A DNA stretch of 7,188 nucleotides from Bacteroides sp. (GTDB lineage Bacteria > Bacteroidota > Bacteroidia > Bacteroidales > SM23-62): NCBI GenBank assembly GCA_030667765.1, contig DAOUVF010000152.1, positions 1 to 7,188 on the forward strand, written 5' to 3'. Numbering within the stretch: the first letter of the stretch is position 1; each line of letters begins with the position of its first letter. A program made the position numbers and the translations under genes. The notes below the pieces were generated by a model. It was not told the DNA's origin and searched no databases. It saw only the letters and a list, made by a program, of their open reading frames with translations. Of this stretch, positions 1-6,191 are shown piece after piece.

Positions 1-931
1 CGATGGAGGTGTTGGTGAAATTAAAGCAGGCAATCAGCAGGATCAACAGGGCCATGATGGGTGGGGCCTTTACCGCGGCTGGATGAAAACTGCCCCGGAC
101 CCACCAGTCGTTCCACATATCCCAGGTATCATGGGCCACATCCAGGAAAGGCTGGAGCTTAAAAGCGGTTATCTGGAAATCCTCCCTGGCCTTGTTATGG
201 GCAGGGACCATTTCTTCCAGTAGTTTTTCAACCGTCGCAGCCTGCTCGGCGTTGGGGATATGCAGGAAGGTGGCAGCGATCCAGCTTCGCCACCTGGTTT
301 CGTCGACCTCCCACATATCCACGTAATTATCAAACTGGGTCAACACCCGGAACCGGAAGCTGGTATTCAGAGGAAGATCTTCGAAAACGGCACCTACAGT
401 ATAGGTAAACTCCTCCCCCCGGTCATTGAAAATGGACATGATCTTCCCGATAGGATCCTCCTCACCGAAATAGGCAGATGCAATGGTCTCGTCAATCAGG
501 ATATTTTGCCTGTCTTTGAAAGCTTCTGCAGATCCTTTTACAATGGGAAAGGTGAACAGATCCATGAATCCAGGGTCAGCATATCCTATTGGACGGGAGA
601 AATTATTCAGTCCCAATTTAAGTGGTGAAGAGGTCCCGTTAAACCTGATAACCGCTTCAACACCACTGATATTCTCACCGATAAAATTCCCGACAGGGAT
701 GGGAGTGGCCCCGTATGGTTGTTGCCGGCCCTGGATCTCACGGGTGAAATTGACTTTGTAGATCTCATTGGCCATTACATGGGATTTATCCCAGTCCGCG
801 TCATATTTATGATTCAGGTAAGCAACAATGGCGATCGACAGTGCAAGTCCGAGGGCAATGATGTTGATGATGACGAAAAAAAGGTTCCTGGCCAGGTTTC
901 TCAGCGTGACTTTAAGATAATTGGCAAACAT
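1..931 (-). CDS. ABC transporter permease, MacB/FtsX type, N-terminal part (C-terminus outside window)
   Basis: The minus-strand frame is open from an ATG at 931 to the window edge, giving 310 residues (begins MFANYLKVTL). Residues about 15-40 form one hydrophobic helix, followed by a large extracytoplasmic domain (about 41-290). A second membrane segment starts at 291 (PPIMALLILLIACFNFTNTS) and is cut by the edge. The periplasmic domain carries the typical MacB_PCD features: DLFTFPIVKGS (124-134) and ILIDETIASAYFGEEDPIGK (144-163). Known members of this family couple ATP hydrolysis in a separate ATPase to mechanical work on envelope substrates such as lipoproteins, antimicrobial compounds or peptides. 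The substrate here cannot be told, and no ATPase gene is in the window. An in-frame stop at 944-946, which is also the stop of the upstream carrier gene, fixes the start at 931. The gap to that gene is 12 bases, so the permease is likely the fifth gene of the operon. No Shine-Dalgarno sequence is visible. Confidence 0.9.
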   Translation of the reverse strand, partial: MFANYLKVTLRNLARNLFFVIINIIALGLALSIAIVAYLNHKYDADWDKSHVMANEIYKVNFTREIQGRQQPYGATPIPVGNFIGENISGVEAVIRFNGTSSPLKLGLNNFSRPIGYADPGFMDLFTFPIVKGSAEAFKDRQNILIDETIASAYFGEEDPIGKIMSIFNDRGEEFTYTVGAVFEDLPLNTSFRFRVLTQFDNYVDMWEVDETRWRSWIAATFLHIPNAEQAATVEKLLEEMVPAHNKAREDFQITAFKLQPFLDVAHDTWDMWNDWWVRGSFHPAAVKAPPIMALLILLIACFNFTNTSI

Positions 932-943
932 TAATGGCAGGGT

Positions 944-2374
944 TTAATTGTACCTGAAGATAATCTTATCGTAGATGATCAGGGCCAGGCAGGTCAGCAT
1001 GCCAAGGCTCATGAGTATGACCCCGAACAGGGGTGGGTTGTAATTCAACCACAGGTATTGGGTCAGTTCGGGTATATCCATACCCATTAATTCTGCGGCT
1101 CTTGCCATGTAATCCTGCTGGCTGAAAGTGGAAGAGATCTCCGGCATTTGTAGTCCCCATCTTTCTACTTCTTTCTCGAGCAAAACGACCTTATCTGCTG
1201 TTATTTCATAGAGCTTTCCCGAGATGAGTCCGGCAAAGAAATTTCCAAGAGCAATGGGCAGAAAATAGGTGCCCATATAAAGGGCTGCTTTATCCCTGGG
1301 AGCCAGTTTGGCAATGTATTCAAGGATCTTGGGGGAGAATGACATTTCACCAAGGCTGAAGATAAATATTGACATGACCAGGAACCAGCCATTCCTGGTT
1401 AAAAGGGCAAGGGTAATTCCGATGGCATTTACCAGAAATCCGACGATCATGGTATTGATAGGCTTGAACCTTATTACCAGGCTGGATAATAATACCTGGA
1501 AAAGGACAATAAACAGGGCATCAAGTGTGATCAGTTTCTCGGCCAGGATCTTTCCATCAGCATTTGCTATGGCATCAGCAAGACCAGGCATGATCCCGTG
1601 GAGGCTATCATAGATCACAGAGGTATCGGTCCACTGTTCAATATAGACAGGCAGGCTATAAAAAAACTGCCAGTAAACGGTCCAGCCGGCCACAATAATC
1701 AGCAGGAATATTGTGAATTTCATGTCCTTCAGGGCCAGGTAAATATTCACAAAAATCTTTTTTACCGATTGTGAGAATGTTTCCATTTCTGCTTGCTGTT
1801 CCGGTTGCTTATAAAAAATAAGCACAATAGCCATATTAATGACCATGGTTGCGCTGGACATGATAAAAATATAATTCCAGCTGATTTCTCTGAGTTCGGA
1901 TGCTACAAGTGGACCTATCAGTCCACCCAGGTTGATCACCATGTAAAACAAGCCGAATCCGACAGAGGAATTGGAATCGTCGGTTGATTTGGCGATGGTG
2001 GCAGAAATAATGGGTTTAAAAAGTGCAGCTCCGATAGCAACGTAAAAAAAAGTCAGGAAAATTCCTGTGAAAGAACTGAATAGTCCCATGAGGAAATATC
2101 CTGATGAAAGGATGATAAATGACAGGATAAGAATTTTTTTATAGCCTATCCTGTCGGCAATGGAACCAGTAATGACGGGGAGAAAGTATAGAATGGCATT
2201 GACGATCCCCATGATCAGACCCTTCTCTACCTGGCTGAACCCCAGTGCACCAGTATCTGCCGAACCGGTCAGGTACAGCGCCAGCAGGTTGAATACACCG
2301 TAATAAGCCCACCTCTCAAATAATTCAAGGCTGTTTGCGGCCCAGAATATTTTCGGAAACCGGAATCTCTTCAT
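944..2374 (-). CDS. Major facilitator superfamily carrier of the POT/PTR2 (proton-dependent oligopeptide transporter) type
   Basis: This is a 476-residue integral inner-membrane protein with about 12 predicted helices (roughly 11-36, 51-73, 80-99, 103-125, 136-158, 165-187, 219-245, 283-302, 304-325, 329-350, 362-388, 446-468). POT signatures are visible: the helix-1 ExxER motif ELFERWAYYG (17-26, with Trp in place of the usual Phe), an FKP motif with the conserved lysine (K120), the PTR2 signature FYMVINLGGL (143-152), and GEMSFSP (342-348) in helix 10. The MFS loop motif DRIGYKK is at 74-80. Known POT carriers import di- and tripeptides or other small molecules with protons; the substrate here is unproven. 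The usual helix-7 acidic residue is not obvious (YWQFFYSLP, 234-242). The loop between helices 6 and 7 is too short for the extra hairpin of many bacterial POTs, while loops 246-282 and 389-445 are long. The start codon overlaps the upstream stop (ATGA) and a strong GGAGGA lies 6 bases before it. Confidence 0.88.
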   Translation of the reverse strand: MKRFRFPKIFWAANSLELFERWAYYGVFNLLALYLTGSADTGALGFSQVEKGLIMGIVNAILYFLPVITGSIADRIGYKKILILSFIILSSGYFLMGLFSSFTGIFLTFFYVAIGAALFKPIISATIAKSTDDSNSSVGFGLFYMVINLGGLIGPLVASELREISWNYIFIMSSATMVINMAIVLIFYKQPEQQAEMETFSQSVKKIFVNIYLALKDMKFTIFLLIIVAGWTVYWQFFYSLPVYIEQWTDTSVIYDSLHGIMPGLADAIANADGKILAEKLITLDALFIVLFQVLLSSLVIRFKPINTMIVGFLVNAIGITLALLTRNGWFLVMSIFIFSLGEMSFSPKILEYIAKLAPRDKAALYMGTYFLPIALGNFFAGLISGKLYEITADKVVLLEKEVERWGLQMPEISSTFSQQDYMARAAELMGMDIPELTQYLWLNYNPPLFGVILMSLGMLTCLALIIYDKIIFRYN

Positions 2375-3012
2375 TGGCTGTCCTCCGGCTTCTTATAATA
2401 AAAATAGGAGATTTTCTTCCCCACGTCATCAAATGTATATAACTCTTTGTCCCGGTGGAATTCAAAATAACTCAGCATGGCAAAATCACCGGCACACATG
2501 GTGGCATGGAAAAAGAGCACGGATATATAGGTATAGGAAGCATAACCATGCACAAAGACGAAGCCTGTAAGGTTTAACAGTGAAACAATGACGAAGGGGG
2601 AAAGGGCCAGGAATATAAAGGCTTTCCGGTTGACCACAAAATCATCCGCCGCCGCATAAAATGCAAAATGCTTTAAAACCGCGCCGAACCTGATCTTTCT
2701 TGCTCCCAGTAAGAAGTAACCCAGGGCATGGATCAATTCATGTAAAGGGATAACAATGGTCAGGGAAATAATCAGGCCATACAGGAATTGTTTCAGCAGG
2801 GAGATAGTGTTCATGTCCCTGGCAAAAATTCCATAGAGGAAAGCTGACCATTGAAGGATGAGAAAAACGATGATAAGGACCAGGTAAAAGAACATACTGC
2901 GTGTCCTTTTCCGGACATACTTGGTGGCAAAATCTACAATATCATCATAATGCAACTTATCCAGCAACTGATATCTGGAATCCTTTTTAATTTGCTCGAC
3001 AGTATGGCGCAT
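2371..3012 (-). CDS. Membrane protein with HExxH zinc-peptidase motif, DUF3267-like
   Basis: A 213-residue protein with a basic, soluble N-terminus (1-39) and hydrophobic segments at about 41-64, 73-104, 131-153 and 158-182. HELIH at 91-95 (followed by ALGYFLLGARK) is a zinc-binding HExxH motif inside a membrane helix. A later GD pair (175-176) at the end of the last hydrophobic segment is a plausible position for a third metal ligand, as in M50-like peptidases. The layout resembles DUF3267, a family annotated as putative zincin peptidases; no substrate is known to me. If active, it would cut within or next to the inner membrane. It starts 17 bases after the serpin stop and its own TGA overlaps the ATG of the next gene, so translation of the two is probably coupled. 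The family call is from memory of its pattern, and peptidase activity is inferred from the motif only. Confidence 0.8.
   Translation of the reverse strand: MRHTVEQIKKDSRYQLLDKLHYDDIVDFATKYVRKRTRSMFFYLVLIIVFLILQWSAFLYGIFARDMNTISLLKQFLYGLIISLTIVIPLHELIHALGYFLLGARKIRFGAVLKHFAFYAAADDFVVNRKAFIFLALSPFVIVSLLNLTGFVFVHGYASYTYISVLFFHATMCAGDFAMLSYFEFHRDKELYTFDDVGKKISYFYYKKPEDSQ
2381..2386 (-). promoter_or_regulatory. Strong Shine-Dalgarno sequence for the POT-type carrier gene
   Basis: GGAGGA on the minus strand lies inside the last codons of the HExxH gene, 6 bases before the ATG at 2374. The other minus-strand genes here lack such a site, which is usual in Bacteroidota. It supports this start and independent or coupled re-initiation at the ATGA overlap. 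Confidence 0.6.
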
Positions 3013-3029
3013 GCCCGAATTTACTGATT

Positions 3030-4274
3030 TTATGAGGGTTTCACAAGCCGGCCGGTGAAAATGATACAGCCGGTCTGCCTGTCAAGCAGGAAAAAGACAA
3101 ATGGATGGTCGGCGTTAAACCTGACCGGATCATCACGGAGACTTGATTTCAGGCCAATAATCGCGGCAGTAGCCGCAGCCGCTTCAGTCCCAATTTCATT
3201 GACCTCAATAAAAGCTTTATGGATGACCTCATCAACATACAGGTTTTCTTCACCAGTCATGCCCGAAAGGTCGGCATGCCGGCTGAAAGCTGTACCCATG
3301 CCCATAGAAGTCAGTTCCTGCCTGAGATTAATCTGAAGCTCTGACCTGAATTTCGGAAGGGCCAGTTGGACTTCCCTGGTGCCCATACCAGTTATCACCA
3401 GGTTGATCCGTTCATAATTGATGACCTGGCTGATCAACCTCCAACCTTCAATTGATTTGGGAAGTATGACCATCAGGGTCATCCGGTTGTTCTTATACGG
3501 TAAACTAATAGCCTGGATCTCCTCATCTTCATAGTATGGATACGACCTGGTCTGATGCATGAAATCTGTTTTGATGCTTTCCTGCTTACTGGTATGGAAC
3601 AATGAGGGAGAGGTCGCCGCTTTGTCAAACGGGAACATCCAGCCGCCATTGAAATAGATTGCATTGGTGAGGACCAGCCGTGTACTGGCATCCAGAATGC
3701 CTGGTTGTATCAGATCCTGAATCCGGTTATTGGTCTTTTCCTCAACCCAATGATTGATTTTTTTCCTGCTCTCCTCACGGTTTGAAGTTTCAACAAAATC
3801 CATTAAACTTAGTGGGGCGTCATAATACTTTTCCACCCTGGCCAGGTAGTCCGGCAAAAAACTGAAGTCTTCCTGTGCCCATATAGCATTGGCAAGACGA
3901 AAATCAGTCCCCTGCATTGTATCAGTTGCCAGCATGCTTTCTCTCATTCCGGATTCAACCGGATCCAGCAATTCCTGAGCGGGGAAATAAAGCACTTCGC
4001 TGATTTCTGCCGCTGTATTACCCCCGCTGCCACTGTATATCATAGCCAGAACAGTCCCAATGCTGTAAGGAGAGAAAATAAGGTTTTCTGATTTTGACTG
4101 TATTTGTTTGAACAGGTCGACAGCGAATAGATTGTTTGATTCTGCCAGGGATTCAATAGTGTATTTAGATGGCTGGATATCTGCATGCCCGGGCATATTT
4201 TTATGAGATTTACAACCTGTGATCACGGAAAATGTCAGTAGAAAAACAATGATTTGCATGGCGGGTTTTTGCAT
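3030..4274 (-). CDS. Lipoprotein serpin (serine/cysteine protease inhibitor), predicted inhibitory with basic P1
   Basis: A 414-residue protein with an N-terminal lipoprotein signal: hydrophobic residues 7-19 and a lipobox ITGC with the acylated cysteine at 21. It is therefore expected to be anchored in the envelope, probably the outer membrane. The serpin fold spans about 45-412, with family landmarks NLIFSPYSIGTVLAMIYSG (64-82), NAIYFNGGW (204-212) and the C-terminal FNADHPFVFFL (386-396). The hinge of the reactive centre loop is intact (EIGTEAAAATA, 360-370), with small residues from P12 to P9, as in inhibitory serpins. Counting from P17 = E360 puts P1 at K376 and P1' at S377. Counting back from the FNADHPF strand favours R380 instead. 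Either way a trypsin-like target is suggested. It lies 21 bases after the TPR gene and 17 before the HExxH gene. M6 is an alternative start that would still leave a usable signal. It is full length for the family. Confidence 0.95.
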   Translation of the reverse strand: MQKPAMQIIVFLLTFSVITGCKSHKNMPGHADIQPSKYTIESLAESNNLFAVDLFKQIQSKSENLIFSPYSIGTVLAMIYSGSGGNTAAEISEVLYFPAQELLDPVESGMRESMLATDTMQGTDFRLANAIWAQEDFSFLPDYLARVEKYYDAPLSLMDFVETSNREESRKKINHWVEEKTNNRIQDLIQPGILDASTRLVLTNAIYFNGGWMFPFDKAATSPSLFHTSKQESIKTDFMHQTRSYPYYEDEEIQAISLPYKNNRMTLMVILPKSIEGWRLISQVINYERINLVITGMGTREVQLALPKFRSELQINLRQELTSMGMGTAFSRHADLSGMTGEENLYVDEVIHKAFIEVNEIGTEAAAATAAIIGLKSSLRDDPVRFNADHPFVFFLLDRQTGCIIFTGRLVKPS

Positions 4275-4295
4275 GGTTATTGATTATTATCCAGG

Positions 4296-5393
4296 TTAAT
4301 CCGAGAAAATATAAGCATAGTCTGCGGCATTTTTTGCTTTCTTTTTATATGCCCTGGCCTGCTTGTCATCTCCCTTATCAAGGAAATAACGACTGAGCCC
4401 GATAAATGCGTATGCCTTTATATAATTGGCCCGTTCATCAAATGCCTCTGCGAGCCTGAGTCCTTCCTCATAATAAATTCTGGATTTCTCCGCATTATTC
4501 ATCTTTTTCTCCTCATATATACCCATAAAAATAGTCCCTTTCATTTTATTATAGTCATCGGCACTCATTAAGTGAAGAATGGGATCCAGGGCTGCTTTAT
4601 ATTGTTTATCGACCAGCAGCATCTCGGCATATTTCGAGAGAAAGTACCTATTGCCGGGGTAATTCTGATGTAATTTTGATGCATACAGGACTGCGCTGTC
4701 AATCTTGTTTTCATAATTGATATATATTAACGATAGGAATAATGCTGCTTCCACATGCAAAAAATCAGTCTCCTCCGCGGCAAACTTTAACATTTCAATC
4801 CCCCTGGTTTTATCACCTTTCCTGAAAAATACAGCTGCTGGTTTATATACCGGATGAGCTTCAGGGTAGGCTTCCCTGTAGTAATTATATAGGCCTGTTA
4901 TGAAGAAGAACTCGTTAAACTGATTCTGCAAATCAAAACTTGCCATAATATCCCTGTAAATTTTTCCCAGGTGGGATATAGCCCTGGAAGAATGTCCGTT
5001 ATCAGCATAGTACATGACGATGAAAGCCCTTGACATAAGTTCAAAGAAAACACCCTCTGTCTCATTGCCATCTTCCTTCAGGAGTCGCGATCGTTGCCAG
5101 GTTTCCTCCATGACCTCTTCAAACTCTACGGCTCCCGGATTCCCCGGTATCAATGGATAGTACTTCCAATAATATATGAGTCCCTCGAAAAAACTGGTCA
5201 CAGGATGGGAGGGGTAGGATTTCCGGAGGTAAACCAGTGTGTTTTCAGCTGCATCAAAATCACAGTTATAAATCTGGTTTATCCCGATACGAACCTGGTC
5301 CATTGTTGATGAATCATTTATCAGGTCCGCACCGAACACCGGTTGGAGTGAGATCCAGCAGAGTAAAAGTAAGAGAAGTTTTGAAAACTGCAT
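4296..5393 (-). CDS. Secreted tetratricopeptide-repeat (TPR) protein
   Basis: A 365-residue protein with a classic signal peptide (hydrophobic 5-20; likely signal peptidase I cut near VFG-A, 19-22), so the mature protein should be periplasmic or exported. The rest is alpha-helical with degenerate TPR units: one near 35-75 (GINQIYNCDFDAAENTLVYL), others at about 195-245 (GIEMLKFAAEE, then a SAVLYASKLHQNYPG type helix pair), 249-275, 286-315 and 326-358. The last ends in a lysine-rich helix. A central aromatic segment (GLYNYYREAYPEAHP, 167-181, continuing to FFRKGDK at 189-195) is not TPR-like and looks like a conserved surface specific to this subfamily. TPR proteins act as protein-binding scaffolds, and nothing here names the partner. 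It is the first gene of the leftward run, 21 bases ahead of the serpin, with no Shine-Dalgarno sequence at its start. No more specific function can be supported. Confidence 0.85.
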   Translation of the reverse strand: MQFSKLLLLLLCWISLQPVFGADLINDSSTMDQVRIGINQIYNCDFDAAENTLVYLRKSYPSHPVTSFFEGLIYYWKYYPLIPGNPGAVEFEEVMEETWQRSRLLKEDGNETEGVFFELMSRAFIVMYYADNGHSSRAISHLGKIYRDIMASFDLQNQFNEFFFITGLYNYYREAYPEAHPVYKPAAVFFRKGDKTRGIEMLKFAAEETDFLHVEAALFLSLIYINYENKIDSAVLYASKLHQNYPGNRYFLSKYAEMLLVDKQYKAALDPILHLMSADDYNKMKGTIFMGIYEEKKMNNAEKSRIYYEEGLRLAEAFDERANYIKAYAFIGLSRYFLDKGDDKQARAYKKKAKNAADYAYIFSD

Positions 5394-5504
5394 AAGGCCG
5401 CAATTTACATATTTAAGCTATTTAAACAGCTAAAAGATTTATCGATAGGTAGCTGTATATTTCAGGCTGTTAAACAAGAGTGAGCAAAATCCGGTCGAAA
5501 TGAA

Positions 5505-5512
5505 TAGATTTG
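5505..5512 (+). promoter_or_regulatory. Candidate Bacteroidota -7 promoter element for the DUF3109 gene
   Basis: TAGATTTG matches the Bacteroidota sigma-ABfr -7 consensus TAnnTTTG at every fixed position. No clear TTTG is seen about 19-21 bases upstream, so the -33 half is weak. Transcription would begin near 5517-5520, after the ATG at 5500, which favours the ATG at 5533 or 5554 as the translated start. Confidence 0.4.
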
Positions 5513-5536
5513 TGTGCATACATAATTATCTTATGA

Positions 5537-5543
5537 AGAAGGA
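5537..5543 (+). promoter_or_regulatory. Shine-Dalgarno-like sequence before the DUF3109 start at 5554
   Basis: AGAAGGA ends 10 bases before the ATG at 5554. The spacing is slightly long but usable, and the site helps to choose this start over those at 5500 and 5533. Confidence 0.35.
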
Positions 5544-5553
5544 TGTGCCTACG

Positions 5554-6141
5554 ATGATTGAGCTGGGGGATAAGGTGGTAAGCCTTGACATCATCCGGGA
5601 GAAATTTGTCTGCGACCTGGCAAAGTGCAAGGGGATATGTTGTGTAGAAGGTGAATCAGGGGCTCCATTGGAGGATGATGAGGTAAAACTGCTCAAGGCA
5701 GAATATGATAAGATCAGGCCCTATCTACGGGAGGAAGGAAAAAAGGCCATTGCCCGGCAGGGAACTTCCGTCCGGGATGCTGACCAGGAAATGGTTACAC
5801 CCCTTGTAGGCGGGAAAAGTGAATGTGCCTATGTCCTTTTTGAGAACGATATCGCCCGGTGTGGCATCGAAAAGGCATGGGAGGAAGGGGCTACAGGTTT
5901 CCGTAAGCCCATTTCCTGTCATATATATCCCATACGCGTGAAGAATTACAACAACCTGAAAGCAGTGAACTATGACCGCTGGAAGGTATGCGATCCTGCC
6001 AGGGTGCATGGTGAGAGTGAAAATGTACCGGTATACCGTTTTGTGAAAGAAGCCATTGAACGAAAGTTTGGTGCGGATTTTTTTCAAAAACTCCAGATCA
6101 TTTCAGATGGGCTGGATGTGGACATGGAGAACAGGCCCTAG
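5554..6141 (+). CDS. DUF3109 family cysteine-rich protein (putative metal or Fe-S binding)
   Basis: With the ATG at 5554 the product has 195 residues and begins MIELGDKVVS, as family members typically do. In-frame ATGs at 5533 and 5500 would add 7 or 18 residues that do not look like the family. Eight cysteines sit at 20, 25, 29, 30, 91, 103, 122 and 146, in the conserved settings CKGICCVEGESGAPLE (25-40), ECAYV (90-94), RKPISCHIYPIRV (117-129) and RWKVCDPA (142-149). This pattern, related to the YkgJ-type CxxxxCxxxCC group, suggests a zinc or iron-sulfur site; I know of no established reaction. The protein has no signal peptide or membrane segment and should be cytoplasmic. It is transcribed away from the serpin operon and is followed after 50 bases by the dipeptidase gene, which may share its transcript. 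Confidence 0.85.
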   Translation: MIELGDKVVSLDIIREKFVCDLAKCKGICCVEGESGAPLEDDEVKLLKAEYDKIRPYLREEGKKAIARQGTSVRDADQEMVTPLVGGKSECAYVLFENDIARCGIEKAWEEGATGFRKPISCHIYPIRVKNYNNLKAVNYDRWKVCDPARVHGESENVPVYRFVKEAIERKFGADFFQKLQIISDGLDVDMENRP

Positions 6142-6191
6142 ATTGTAAATTATCATTAATTTTAAAAATCATTAAATAAAACCAAATCTCA

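Larger units (their letters stand above)
5394..5553. promoter_or_regulatory. Divergent intergenic region with promoters for both gene groups
   Basis: This is the only substantial non-coding stretch between the leftward operon and the rightward genes, and it is AT-rich in its left half. It must hold the leftward promoter for the TPR-serpin operon unless that starts further upstream. I could not find a convincing Bacteroidota -7/-33 pair for that direction. Short inverted motifs are present: ACAGCT at 5426-5431 against AGCTGT at 5451-5456, and AACAGC at 5425-5430 against GCTGTT at 5466-5471. They could be operator half-sites but are short enough to be chance. Confidence 0.45.

Noticed and set aside
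260..934. Three overlapping plus-strand open frames (260-628, 483-761, 719-934)
   Set aside because: They lie antisense to the permease coding sequence, which shows clear MacB/FtsX features throughout; their products resemble nothing and overlap one another.
929..946. Possible fusion or frameshift between the carrier and the permease, which share a reading frame
   Set aside because: A clean TAA at 944-946 ends the carrier after a complete last helix, and the permease begins with a typical family N-terminus 12 bases later.
1308..1987. Plus-strand open frames at 1308-1613 and 1793-1987
   Set aside because: They are antisense to the POT-type carrier gene and have no recognisable features.
3055..3336. 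Plus-strand open frame opposite the serpin C-terminus
   Set aside because: It is antisense to the reactive loop and hinge of the serpin, and its alanine-rich stretch only mirrors the hinge codons.
5725..6087. Minus-strand 120-residue open frame opposite DUF3109
   Set aside because: The plus strand carries all conserved DUF3109 cysteine motifs here, so this is a shadow.
6142..6191. Possible terminator between DUF3109 and the dipeptidase
   Set aside because: The gap is AT-rich but has no GC-containing stem followed by a T-run.
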